Source: Spirochaetaceae bacterium (GTDB lineage Bacteria; Spirochaetota; Spirochaetia; Treponematales; Breznakiellaceae). From it: 17,606 nucleotides of DNA. This document shows positions 5,714 through 12,992 of the stretch, piece after piece (the stretch's first letter is position 1; every line of letters begins with the position of its first letter). Made by a program: the position numbers and the translations under genes. The DNA is taken from the NCBI GenBank assembly GCA_031278295.1, contig JAITKQ010000136.1, positions 1 to 17,606 of the forward strand, read 5' to 3'. The notes under the pieces are model-generated. The model made no database searches and was not told the DNA's origin. It was given only the letters and a program-made list of their open reading frames with translations.

Positions 5714-8683
5714 TCACCGCATCAATTCTTCCCACCAGGAATTGTCGTTCAAATCCCTGTCGATCCGCATGAAAAGCAGGCCGTTGCCGCCCTGCGTGGG
5801 GTAAAGCGTATTTTGGATATTCAGGTACGGCAGACTCGTGCCCGGAACAGCCGGGTCCGTAATACCGGCGCGTACCAGTGTTTGGGGGTTGCGTTCCAGC
5901 ACGTCCCAGGCGCGGGCCGCTTCAGCGAATTCACCGAGGGCCGCCGCGCGGTATTCGGGCCTGCCCGTAACGGCGGCAAGCGCGTTGTACGTAACGCCAA
6001 GGTTGTTACGGGCAACCATAACACGTTCAACAATTTCGCGGTGTTCAGGATGCTCGCGCGGTTGCAACGCGGGGAAACGGCTGTAATCGCTTTCAAGCAT
6101 ACCGATAAGACGCTTGAAGTAACCCGCCGCCGCGTCATAGTCGTAGCGCATGTACGAAACATTACCCAGCGTGTTCAACAGACGGCGGTTGTACCGCGTT
6201 TCCATGGAAACGTCGAAGAAACGCCTCATCGCCGAAGCGTACTCCCCCATGTTGTAGTAGGCGGAACCGAGCCTGTACTGCATTTCCGGCGGTGACCAGC
6301 CGGTTTCCTCCGCGCTCAGGTAGAAGGCCTCAACTTCCCGCATATCGCCAGACTTTGTGAAATAGGCCAGGTCGCCCAAATAGGCGTACAACTTGCCAAA
6401 CTCCGCGGATCGTTGTAAAACGCGGCGTTCAACCGCGTCCTCCATGATGTTCACGCCCTTCACCAGGGCTTCCTCGGCGGAAATAAATTCATGGCCGCTT
6501 ATCAAGAGGCGGGCAAGGCGGCCTTGGGTGTCCACCCTGTACATGGTACGTTTGGGCGATTCAGGCCTGGCCGTATCGAACGCGGCCGCGGCCGTTTCCA
6601 GCGTTTGCCGTTCCTCCTGTGCGTCGCCATACCTGTTGTAGTAACGGGCAAGGTGGTAATGCGCCTCAGGAAGTGAAAAATCCTGCCCGAGCGCCCGCAA
6701 AAGGACATCCTTTACATTTTGAATTTCCTCGACATACTCGTCCGGGACGCCTTTTGCCACTTCAAAGCGTTTGTCAAGCAGGTATCCTCCCAATTCCGCG
6801 AGGGAAGGCGCCGCAACACGGGCTTTTGGCCGGCTCATAAAGTAATTTTGCAGCGGAATAACCTCGCCAAGTTTATCGACCCGTATAAAATACAGCATCA
6901 TGCGTTCCAGCAGCGGATCGGTTTGACCGTAGGCCGCCATGTATTTAGCGTAGGCAAGCCTTGCTTCCTCATAACGCGACGAATCGTACTCTCCCCAGAC
7001 AAGGTTGACGTCGCCCAGCGCGAGCAGCCCCTCCCTGTCATTACGTATGTAATCCAGAATGTTGGTACGGATAAGGCGGTCCGCTTTTTCATAGTTACGC
7101 AGGTAATTCGCCTCCATCGAGGCATAGTCAAGCGTCCCCTTTTTGTCCTGTGGATAGTTCAGCAGAAGTTTGTCGTACTTTTCCTCCGCGTACAGGTACT
7201 GACGCTCGTCACGAAACAGTTCGGCATAACGGTAGAACCATTTTTTTTCCGGATGTATAGCGAAGGCTTCCTCAAAATGCCGGTTACCCAGCGCATACTC
7301 GCCTTCCCTGATCCGCTCGTAACCATCCTTGTAAATCATGTACGCACGGACGGGTTTGTAAATAAATTCATGGCTAAGGTATGCGACAGACGCGACAAGC
7401 GCGGCAATAAGCATGGAAACACGTATGACGGGGAAAAATTTGTGAAGAAAGATATATACAAAACCGGACTGTTCCGCCTCGAGTTCCTCGCCGGTTTTAT
7501 AGCCCTTTGGAAGTGGAACATTCCTTTTAAGGATTTTTCCGGCAAGGACGGCGGCTTCACGGGCATTACCGCCGCGAATCAGCAGTTTTATAAACTGCAA
7601 CATCAGGGACGGCTCAACAATTTCTTCCACAATGATTTTTTCGCATACAACGCGCAGGTTAAGCGGGTAGGAAGCTATTGTGCCCAGCAACTGTTCGAGC
7701 TCTTTTTCGGTAAGGTTGATCGGTTCTACAGGTTTCGTCGGCTGCACAGCACCGGGCAGCGGACCGGCAATTTCGCGTGATTTGGCAAGAGCGTCAACGT
7801 TAGGCAGGAAGTCTTCAATATCGGGAAGGCTTTCAAGCCGGTCGCCGGACGGCCCACCGTCCGGCGCGGGAGTCCCGGCAGGCGGTGCGTCCGGGAAAAG
7901 GGAGGCTTTCTCTTCGTCCGATATTTCCAGGATGGATGGGATCCTGTCCGAATCGGGCGCTTGATTCGGGGTATCCACGTTGTCCCCGTCAAAGTCTTCC
8001 AGCATACCGGCAAGGTCAAACCCATCGTCAATGTCCGCCGCTCCGCCGGCTTCCGCTTCCGCGGGCTGCCCCAGGTCCATGCTGAAGTCATCAATGTCCG
8101 CCGTTCCGCCGGCTTCCGCGGGCTGCCCCAGGTCCATGCTGAAGTCGTCAATGTCCGCCGTTTCGCCGGCTTCCGCTTCCGCGGGCTGTCCCAGGTCCAG
8201 GCTGAAGTCGTCAATGCCCGCCGCTCCGCCGGCTTCCGCTTCCGCGGGCTGCCCCAGGTCCATGCTGAAGTCGTCAATGCCCGCCGCGCCAGGCGGGGCA
8301 TCCTCTATATCGGGCGGCGGCGGCAGGTCGTCCTCGGTGGGAACCTTGCTTACAAGATCGTCCATGTCGGCAAAGAGCTTGTCAAAGATGGAATCGTAAC
8401 CGGTATCCGCCTCGTCCCCGGCGCTTTCCACAGGAGGCCTTGGCGGAGCGGAGGAGGAGGCGGGGGCGGCGGAAAGTTCCGCCGCCCCCGATTCCCCCGC
8501 TTCAGGTTGTGGCGGCGGCGTTTCGCCCTCCACTTCTTCCGCCGGACGGGGGCGGGGCAGGGGCTCGTTGGCGGGCAGTTCGTAAGCGTCGCGGCGGATT
8601 CCCTCGGCCTCAAGAATCTCCGCTTCACCGCCGATTTTGCCAATGAGGTACTGTAATTGCTTAAGATCCTGCAATGAAGGCAT
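5714..8683 (-). CDS. Large membrane-anchored TPR protein with acidic repeat region
   Basis: The 989-residue protein has three parts. Residues 1-330 are acidic, Pro/Ala-rich and probably disordered, and include four near-identical repeats of about 21 residues with the core IDDFSMDLGQPAEAEAGG (about 136-217). Residues 331-416 look folded. One membrane segment follows at about 418-437. The rest, from about 450, is helical with TPR-like repeats (e.g. EGEYALGNRHFEEAFAIHPE, 461-480; YRLGSAYYNMGEYASAMRRF in the distal half), presumably periplasmic. The ATG at 8683 has a weak ribosome site. Spirochetes use membrane-anchored TPR proteins in the periplasmic flagellar collar (Borrelia BB0236/BB0326), so a collar role is plausible but unproven. 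It is divergent from the CBM48 gene, 39 bases apart. Confidence 0.85.
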   Translation of the reverse strand: MPSLQDLKQLQYLIGKIGGEAEILEAEGIRRDAYELPANEPLPRPRPAEEVEGETPPPQPEAGESGAAELSAAPASSSAPPRPPVESAGDEADTGYDSIFDKLFADMDDLVSKVPTEDDLPPPPDIEDAPPGAAGIDDFSMDLGQPAEAEAGGAAGIDDFSLDLGQPAEAEAGETADIDDFSMDLGQPAEAGGTADIDDFSMDLGQPAEAEAGGAADIDDGFDLAGMLEDFDGDNVDTPNQAPDSDRIPSILEISDEEKASLFPDAPPAGTPAPDGGPSGDRLESLPDIEDFLPNVDALAKSREIAGPLPGAVQPTKPVEPINLTEKELEQLLGTIASYPLNLRVVCEKIIVEEIVEPSLMLQFIKLLIRGGNAREAAVLAGKILKRNVPLPKGYKTGEELEAEQSGFVYIFLHKFFPVIRVSMLIAALVASVAYLSHEFIYKPVRAYMIYKDGYERIREGEYALGNRHFEEAFAIHPEKKWFYRYAELFRDERQYLYAEEKYDKLLLNYPQDKKGTLDYASMEANYLRNYEKADRLIRTNILDYIRNDREGLLALGDVNLVWGEYDSSRYEEARLAYAKYMAAYGQTDPLLERMMLYFIRVDKLGEVIPLQNYFMSRPKARVAAPSLAELGGYLLDKRFEVAKGVPDEYVEEIQNVKDVLLRALGQDFSLPEAHYHLARYYNRYGDAQEERQTLETAAAAFDTARPESPKRTMYRVDTQGRLARLLISGHEFISAEEALVKGVNIMEDAVERRVLQRSAEFGKLYAYLGDLAYFTKSGDMREVEAFYLSAEETGWSPPEMQYRLGSAYYNMGEYASAMRRFFDVSMETRYNRRLLNTLGNVSYMRYDYDAAAGYFKRLIGMLESDYSRFPALQPREHPEHREIVERVMVARNNLGVTYNALAAVTGRPEYRAAALGEFAEAARAWDVLERNPQTLVRAGITDPAVPGTSLPYLNIQNTLYPTQGGNGLLFMRIDRDLNDNSWWEELMR
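8033..8278 (-). repeat. In-gene tandem repeats (57-63 bp) coding DDFSMDLG units
   Basis: Four tandem DNA units of 63, 63, 57 and 63 bp inside the TPR gene encode the acidic repeats. Units are nearly identical at nucleotide level (shared text such as GGCTGCCCCAGGTCCATGCT), and one lacks two codons. This indicates recent duplication and likely length variation between strains. A fifth, degenerate unit follows (IDDGFDLAGMLEDF). Confidence 0.85.
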
Positions 8684-8722
8684 AACTTTAGATTTTGGAG
8701 CATCAACCGATATTAAATACAG
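8684..8722. promoter_or_regulatory. 39-bp divergent intergenic region
   Basis: The TPR gene (minus) and the CBM48 gene (plus) start only 39 bases apart. The stretch is AT-rich and neither start has a good Shine-Dalgarno sequence. Both promoters must overlap here or lie inside the opposite gene, so the pair is probably co-regulated. No consensus boxes could be assigned. Confidence 0.4.
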
Positions 8723-9472
8723 ATGAAAGCTCTGGGTTTTATTACACTCCTTCTAATAATTATCGGTAGTTTAGGCGCGGTAGATTTAGAATCTTACGAG
8801 TTTATCGACAGATTGTTAAGTATTACCGGACCGCAGGAGCCAAAAATATTCGAAGACTCCGTGATTTTTACCGCCGGCGCGGCGTACAAAAGCGTAGGCA
8901 TAGCGTTTCTCCACGAAGGCTTTGCCAAAATCCACCCCTTCAAAAAACTGTTCGTACCGGTAAGTGACAGCCCGGAGTTTGACGAAAAAAGCAGGAAAGC
9001 CCCGGAAACCCTGCGCGATTCCGGTGTTTTATTCTTTGTCTACACCGCCCCGTCCTCCGTCAAAGACCTTGAATACAGGCTTATTTTTGACGGCCTCTGG
9101 TCGGTTGATCCTTACAACCCCGTGCGTAAATTCAACACAAAAACCGGTATAGAACATTCCGTCGCGCCGGTACCCCCCCGTCAACCGTCCCTGCGGGACG
9201 ATGAAGCCCCTTTTGACGGCGTAATTTTTAGCTATCGCGGTGAAAACAGCGGGGAACGCATCACGGTGGCCGGCGATTTTAACGGCTGGGATCCGTTCAT
9301 GTACGAATTGAAAGAAACGGAGCGGGGTTTTTACACGCTTGCCGTGCCCCTGCCGCCCGGAACCTGGCGCTATGTCTACTACCGCAGCGGAGAAAAATTT
9401 GTTGACTATGCAAACGCCGCCCGCGAATACAGACAGGACGGCAGCCCTGTAAATGTTGTCGTGGTAAACTGA
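8723..9472 (+). CDS. Secreted protein with CBM48/E-set glycogen-binding-like domain
   Basis: The 249-residue protein begins with a signal peptide (MKALGFITLLLIIIGSLGAV, cleavage near 19), so it acts outside the cytoplasm. Residues about 165-249 form an early-set/CBM48 domain with the hallmark TVAGDFNGWDP (181-191) and LPPGTWRYVYY (210-220), as in AMPK-beta and isoamylase N-termini. Residues about 47-138 may be a second, degenerate copy, since FVYTAPSSVKDLEYRLIFDG parallels the later strand pattern. There is no catalytic domain, so it may bind a glucan or only use the fold for protein contacts. No clear ribosome site precedes ATG 8723. Its divergent position beside the TPR gene suggests shared regulation. 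CBM48 identification is firm; function is not. Confidence 0.85.
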   Translation: MKALGFITLLLIIIGSLGAVDLESYEFIDRLLSITGPQEPKIFEDSVIFTAGAAYKSVGIAFLHEGFAKIHPFKKLFVPVSDSPEFDEKSRKAPETLRDSGVLFFVYTAPSSVKDLEYRLIFDGLWSVDPYNPVRKFNTKTGIEHSVAPVPPRQPSLRDDEAPFDGVIFSYRGENSGERITVAGDFNGWDPFMYELKETERGFYTLAVPLPPGTWRYVYYRSGEKFVDYANAAREYRQDGSPVNVVVVN

Positions 9473-9579
9473 CCGGACCCTGAACCACAGGCCTAAGCAA
9501 ACGCCGCCCTGCCCGCGGTATTAAACCGTACCCTGCGAATGAAAACCATATTTCATTTATGATTGGTTCAATAACAATG

Positions 9580-9629
9580 CCCCGTCTATGCGGGGCCGTT
9601 TAGCGCAGAGCCGATTTGTTTTGGAACAG
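9580..9629 (+). repeat. Dispersed ~50-bp hairpin repeat, copy 2
   Basis: The hairpin GCCCCG-TCTATG-CGGGGC (9579-9596) is followed by CCGTTTAGCG and GTTTTGGAACAG, as in the copy at 4967-5016. The loop is one base longer and the middle is diverged. It sits between the converging CBM48 gene and hisB and could end transcripts from both sides. A second small hairpin, GGCTCA/TGAGCC, follows at 9629-9647. Confidence 0.7.
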
Positions 9630-9699
9630 GCTCATGTAATTTGAGCCGCGTTTCGTACACAACGGCTTTTTCGGCAATGATAGACCGGTAAATGTAAAA

Positions 9700-9765
9700 T
9701 TACTGAGTCTCGCATATTTTCCGTTGACCACATCCTCCACAAGCCTTCAGCTTAAACGCCATCAT
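9700..9765 (-). CDS. Tiny Cys-rich ORF behind a G14 tract
   Basis: Reading the minus strand after hisB, a run of 14 G (9766-9779) directly precedes ATGATG and a 21-codon frame containing ACGGCGQRKICE, a C-x2-C-x5-C pattern. The G-tract could act as an unusual ribosome site or a length-variable switch. There is no homology I can name and the frame is short, so it may be chance. It would be the last member of the luxS-hisG-ogg-hisB transcript, 25 bases after the hisB stop. Confidence 0.2.
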   Translation of the reverse strand: MMAFKLKACGGCGQRKICETQ

Positions 9766-9779
9766 CCCCCCCCCCCCCC
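9766..9779. repeat. Homopolymer tract, 14 C on plus / G on minus
   Basis: Fourteen consecutive C lie 11 bases beyond the hisB stop. Such tracts change length by slippage and are also prone to sequencing error. It is intergenic, upstream (minus strand) of the tiny ORF at 9700-9765. Confidence 0.9.
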
Positions 9780-9790
9780 GTAGGCCTTTG

Positions 9791-10429
9791 CTACGCGAGG
9801 TATACGGGCGGCGGCAGGCAACCCTTTGTTGAGGGGACCGCGTCCCGGGCGCGGACATCCTGTTCGCAGGCTTCGCGGAGGGCGCGGGCGGCGGCCTTGA
9901 AAATCGCTTCGATCTTGTGGTGATCGCTCCGTCCCCGCAAAACGTCTATATGGAGAGCGCAGGCCGCCGCCCCGGCAAAGCCCTGCCAAAAATCCGCTAT
10001 CGTGTCCGTCTGAAACGGCGCGGCCCTGCCGTCAGCCTCGGCGGAAACCAGCGGAATACCGGACAAAGCGCCGTCAAAACAGAGGTATGGCCTGCCTGAA
10101 AGGTCAACGGCGGCGCGAACCAGGGTTTCGTCCATCGGGTAAAGGCAGCTTCCCACGCGGCGTATCCCTTTTTTGTCCGCCAGAGCCTTCGCGAAAGCCT
10201 GTCCCAGCGTTATCCCGGTATCCTCGACAAGATGGTGCTGGTCAACGCAAAGGTCGCCCCGCGCCCTGATCTCGATGTCAAATAGACCGTGTTTCGCAAA
10301 AGTTTCCACCATGTGCCGCAAAAACCCAAGAGGGTAATCGAGTTTCGTACCGCCCGAACCGTCAAGATTCAGGCGCAAAAAAATTTCGGTCTCCAGCGTT
10401 TTTCTTTCAACTTCAGCTATCCTGTCCAT
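9791..10429 (-). CDS. hisB: Imidazoleglycerol-phosphate dehydratase HisB
   Basis: It dehydrates imidazole-glycerol phosphate to imidazole-acetol phosphate in histidine biosynthesis, in the cytosol, with two Mn ions per site. The 212-residue protein has both metal motifs of the duplicated fold, HHLVED at 65-70 and HHKIEA at 170-175, and the end motif PSTKGCL at 199-205. The usual FLDHM segment reads FLRHM at 36-40. Length is close to the monofunctional form; there is no phosphatase domain. The ATG at 10429 is chosen over one at 10456 because GGAGG lies 8 bases upstream and the family N-terminus fits. It is last in the luxS-hisG-ogg-hisB operon, 31 bases after the glycosylase stop. Confidence 0.95.
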   Translation of the reverse strand: MDRIAEVERKTLETEIFLRLNLDGSGGTKLDYPLGFLRHMVETFAKHGLFDIEIRARGDLCVDQHHLVEDTGITLGQAFAKALADKKGIRRVGSCLYPMDETLVRAAVDLSGRPYLCFDGALSGIPLVSAEADGRAAPFQTDTIADFWQGFAGAAACALHIDVLRGRSDHHKIEAIFKAAARALREACEQDVRARDAVPSTKGCLPPPVYLA

Positions 10430-10460
10430 CAGCAAAACCTCCAAAAATGCACACACACCC

Positions 10461-11099
10461 TTACTTGAACAATTCGTTTTTTTCTTTGTACCAGAAAATC
10501 AGATCAAGAGCGTCGGCGGGAACGGTTTCTTTTTCCGCGAAGGCAAGCATTTTTTGTTCAAGTTCGTGGTACGCCGCGCCGCTCATAGAAGCGGGAATTT
10601 CGTTTATAACCCCGTACAGTACCAACTGCCGCATTATATGCCTGTCCAGAATACAGATTCCATCCCCCATGCCCGTGTTACGTAAAAAGTGGGACGCCTC
10701 TTTTAGGCCCCAGCCAAAAACTTTTTTCTGTAAATCATCCCGCGCCTCGATCAAGGATTTATTTTTTATCAATGCGCGTATTTTATTTTTTGTACCGGGG
10801 TAAAAAATATCACGGTTTGTAATGATATAACGCGCCTTGTTTTTGTGAAAGCGCACCCCCCTTGCGCGCAAAATACCCGCGACCTCGGAATGCCCGCCGC
10901 CCTCGATCAACCCGTTTTCCTCCAGGCTGAGAACCGCGTCCCACGCCTTGTGCGCATCGTTTTGCGGCGTACAGGTGCAGAAGCAAAGCTCCTTGAAAAT
11001 TTCCATATCATCGCCGTTTTTCCACAAACGTGCGAATTCCCCAAGCCGCCTGTCTATATCTTTTTTTATCCCGCCGTAAATGGACGAAATATCGCTCAC
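10461..11099 (-). CDS. ogg: N-glycosylase/DNA lyase, Ogg2-type 8-oxoguanine repair enzyme
   Basis: It excises oxidised guanine from DNA and nicks the strand (bifunctional glycosylase/AP lyase). The 212-residue protein matches the archaeal/bacterial Ogg2 family of the helix-hairpin-helix superfamily: VFGWGLKEASHFLRNTG (127-143) supplies the catalytic Lys133, and ICILDRHI (148-155) the catalytic Asp152. A run of Cys near residues 39-43 (CFCTC) lies where the family has a conserved N-terminal segment. It starts with GTG at 11099, overlapping the hisG stop as GTGA, so translation is coupled. Its place between hisG and hisB has no obvious metabolic logic. Confidence 0.9.
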   Translation of the reverse strand: MSDISSIYGGIKKDIDRRLGEFARLWKNGDDMEIFKELCFCTCTPQNDAHKAWDAVLSLEENGLIEGGGHSEVAGILRARGVRFHKNKARYIITNRDIFYPGTKNKIRALIKNKSLIEARDDLQKKVFGWGLKEASHFLRNTGMGDGICILDRHIMRQLVLYGVINEIPASMSGAAYHELEQKMLAFAEKETVPADALDLIFWYKEKNELFK

Positions 11100-11959
11100 G
11101 GTACGACTTTCCGCAGCGCGTACTCGACAATGTCGGACGCGCCGGCTTTTTTCAGGCGGGGGATCAGTTCGGGCACTTCGCTTTTTTTAACGGCGATTTT
11201 TACCGCATACCCGGCCTCCCCCCCGCCGCCGTTGTACAGCGGCGCTATCGTGGGGCTGCGCATGGCAGGCAGGCCGTCAACAAGTTCCCGGTAGCGCGAC
11301 TCGGCCACGTTCATTTCCAGCATAACCTTTTCCCGCCCTTCAAGCACCGCCCGAAACAGCATGGCAAGCCGTTCAAGCTGTTCGCGTTTTTCGGCGCTAC
11401 GCATTGCTTCTTTCGATGCGACAAACCATGTCGAAGATTCAAGCAGGGTGTCTATGATGACAAGCCCGTTGTCCCGCAAGGTCTGACCGGAGGCGGTATT
11501 GTCGATTATCATGTCCGCATCGTCAGGCGGGAAAACCTCCGTAGCGCCGTAGGTGCGGACAATTTTGTAACTGTAGCCGTTCTGTTTAAGGTAATTTTCG
11601 GCAAGCGTAACGTATTCTGTAGCCGCGACGATCTTTTTTGAGCGCAGTGAATCTTTTGCCGTAGTTGCCGGAATTGCGGCAACGATGCTGACCCTGTCAA
11701 AGCCCAGATCAAGCAGCAGTTCCACATCGGAGCCGTTTTCCTTTATCCAGTCTATGCCGGTAAAGCCCGCGTCATGGCTGCCCAATTCAAGCAGTTGGCC
11801 GACATTCTGCGGCTTCATTATTTTTGCGTCAAGCCATGACGCGCCCGGATCGGGGCGGTAGGTCCTGTCGGAAAGCCTTATCGGAAAACCTGCGTCCCGG
11901 AACAGTTCCGCCACACTGTCATAAATCCTACCTTTTGGTATTAAAATTCTAAGCGCCAT
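11096..11959 (-). CDS. hisG: ATP phosphoribosyltransferase HisG, long form
   Basis: It condenses ATP and PRPP, the first and feedback-regulated step of histidine synthesis. The 287-residue length is that of the long, self-sufficient form that does not need HisZ. Seen motifs are MALRILIPKGRIYDS at the N-terminus, the PRPP-binding loop DMIIDNTASGQTLRDN at 149-164, and a C-terminal ACT-like regulatory domain from about 215 (SPTIAPLYN, then YAVKIAVKK) that binds histidine. The ATG shares one base with the luxS stop (TAATG) and the TGA overlaps the next gene's GTG, so luxS, hisG and ogg are translationally coupled. Confidence 0.96.
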   Translation of the reverse strand: MALRILIPKGRIYDSVAELFRDAGFPIRLSDRTYRPDPGASWLDAKIMKPQNVGQLLELGSHDAGFTGIDWIKENGSDVELLLDLGFDRVSIVAAIPATTAKDSLRSKKIVAATEYVTLAENYLKQNGYSYKIVRTYGATEVFPPDDADMIIDNTASGQTLRDNGLVIIDTLLESSTWFVASKEAMRSAEKREQLERLAMLFRAVLEGREKVMLEMNVAESRYRELVDGLPAMRSPTIAPLYNGGGGEAGYAVKIAVKKSEVPELIPRLKKAGASDIVEYALRKVVP

Positions 11960-12435
11960 TATGCCGGGTAGTTAAGGTTTTCTTTTGCGGCTTTTTTTAG
12001 AAGGCCCGCGTAGCGCGCCGCTTCCCATTTTGCCATGTTGAGGTTCTGCTCGCTATAGTTGCCGCATTCCGCAGGGTGCGCGCCCGGTATGGGGCCGTCA
12101 AACTTGTCAATCCAGTCCAGCATCTCAAGCACGAGCGGGAGGACGGACCCTGAGCTGTGATCCCCCTCAAGTATCACGTAAAAACCGGTGCGGCAGCCCA
12201 TGGGACCGAAATAAACGGTGCGTTCCGCCCACCCGGGTCGGGAACGCAAAAAGGTCGCGGCAAGGTGCTCAAGCGTATGAATCGCCGGCATATCCATTAC
12301 CGGCTCCCTGTTTGGCTGCTTGAAACGCATATCGAATGTGGTAAGCGTGGTCCCGCCGAATTTGTCCTTGCGCGAAACGTACAGTCCCGGCAGCAGGCGC
12401 AGGTGATCAACTTTAAAACTTGCGATTTTTTCCAT
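11959..12435 (-). CDS. luxS: S-ribosylhomocysteine lyase LuxS
   Basis: LuxS cleaves S-ribosylhomocysteine to homocysteine and DPD, the precursor of autoinducer-2, in the activated methyl cycle. The 158-residue protein, from MEKIASFKVDHLRLLPGLYV, matches family length and start. The metal ligands are all present: HTLEH (His53, His57) and Cys124 in AECGNY. Glu56 and Cys81 (GPMGCRTGFY) complete the active site. The frame stays open for 42 more codons upstream to 12561, but that extension lacks family similarity, and GAGAGGA sits 5-6 bases before the ATG at 12435. It is the first gene of the luxS-hisG-ogg-hisB operon. Confidence 0.97.
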   Translation of the reverse strand: MEKIASFKVDHLRLLPGLYVSRKDKFGGTTLTTFDMRFKQPNREPVMDMPAIHTLEHLAATFLRSRPGWAERTVYFGPMGCRTGFYVILEGDHSSGSVLPLVLEMLDWIDKFDGPIPGAHPAECGNYSEQNLNMAKWEAARYAGLLKKAAKENLNYPA

Positions 12436-12457
12436 CAAAGTCCTCTCTTGAGTAATA

Positions 12458-12486
12458 AGTTTAATGGGACGAACGCCGGTATGCAA
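12458..12486 (-). promoter_or_regulatory. Weak candidate promoter for luxS
   Basis: Minus strand TTGCAT (12481-12486) and TAAACT (12458-12463) are 17 bases apart and end 22 bases before the luxS start. Spacing is ideal but both boxes match the sigma-70 consensus poorly. Confidence 0.3.
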
Positions 12487-12643
12487 GGCGGACGGACGGC
12501 GGGCGGGAGGGCAGTCCGGTCTGCACCAACATACGCGGGTAGATTCGTAAGGGGGCTGCAAAAGAAATCCCTGATGCGGCGGAACGCGGTGTCTGCAAAG
12601 GTACGGTCTGCCTATCCATCCAATGGGCGGGGGACACCCTGAG

Positions 12644-12793
12644 CTAAGACGGCGCCTTAGCCCTGCCCGGGAAAAATAAGCTCAGGAGAAAATAGGCTTC
12701 AATCCGGTACATTGCGGCGGATATGCCGAAAGCCCGATAAAACGTCCCCAAAGAACCAAAAAGCGTATAATTCAGTGAGCCGGTCATTTTCAT
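12644..12793 (-). CDS. Small hydrophobic ORF (49 aa), unknown
   Basis: The ATG at 12793 follows AAAGGA with a 7-base spacer, a proper ribosome site. The 49-residue product (MKMTGSLNYTLFGSLG at the start, EAYFLLSLFFPGRAKAPS at the end) is aromatic and hydrophobic, with one possible short membrane stretch at about 31-41. I do not recognise it. It reads toward luxS, 208 bases upstream of it, and starts 18 bases after the transposase-like frame ends. It could be a small membrane peptide, a leader peptide, or the translation of a repeat. Confidence 0.35.
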   Translation of the reverse strand: MKMTGSLNYTLFGSLGTFYRAFGISAAMYRIEAYFLLSLFFPGRAKAPS

Positions 12794-12811
12794 CAAAAAA
12801 TCCTTTCTGTT

Positions 12812-12976
12812 TCATGCTTTGCGTTTTATCATCTTTCTCCGACTAAAGTTGTATATGTTGTTTGCGAGCGCGAATCCGCTGAAACGTGCGTGGACGATGA
12901 GTCCTGTAAAACGGGCGGCGGCGGCCTGGTAGGGGGCGTCCGTCCTTTTTTCCCTGAAAGCGGAAAAAAGACGGAC
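12812..12976 (-). pseudogene. Possible transposase C-terminal remnant
   Basis: A minus-strand frame without its own start spans 54 codons to a TGA at 12812. Its text (FREKRTDAPYQAAAARFTGL, later FALANNIYNFSRRKM) resembles the basic, helical C-termini of IS transposases (a 'VHARF...ALANN' pattern), but no catalytic motif remains and I cannot name a family. Upstream it runs into the C15 tract and then to an in-frame stop. An ATG just beyond the tract is out of frame by one base, so a 14-C tract would give it a start. Neither the hairpin at 12938-12976 nor the tract is typical of a coding region. Confidence 0.3.
12938..12976. repeat. Long imperfect hairpin beside the G15 tract
   Basis: GTCCGTCCTTTTTTCC pairs with GGAAAAAAGACGGAC across an 8-base loop, with one bulged base. 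The stem is 15 bp. It ends one base before the run of G at 12978-12992. Confidence 0.85.
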
Positions 12977-12977
12977 A

Positions 12978-12992
12978 GGGGGGGGGGGGGGG
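12978..12992. repeat. Homopolymer tract, 15 G on plus
   Basis: Fifteen consecutive G follow the long hairpin. The tract is likely to vary in length by slippage, and the count may also be affected by sequencing error. Confidence 0.9.

Noticed and set aside
6719..7780. 353-residue plus-strand ORF opposite the TPR gene
   Set aside because: It is antisense to a clearly real 989-residue protein and has no ribosome site or motif; long antisense frames are common in GC-rich codon patterns.
7961..8656. Plus-strand repetitive ORF with VHAEVVNVRR units
   Set aside because: It is the antisense reading of the tandem repeats in the TPR gene.
12436..12561. 42-codon N-terminal extension of the luxS frame
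   Set aside because: The extension has no LuxS similarity, and GAGAGGA sits correctly in front of the ATG at 12435.
12461..12619. 52-codon minus-strand ORF starting MDRQTVPLQTP upstream of luxS
   Set aside because: It has no ribosome site and low-complexity Pro/Arg/Ser content, and it overlaps the luxS leader in another frame. It is most likely repeat or leader DNA.
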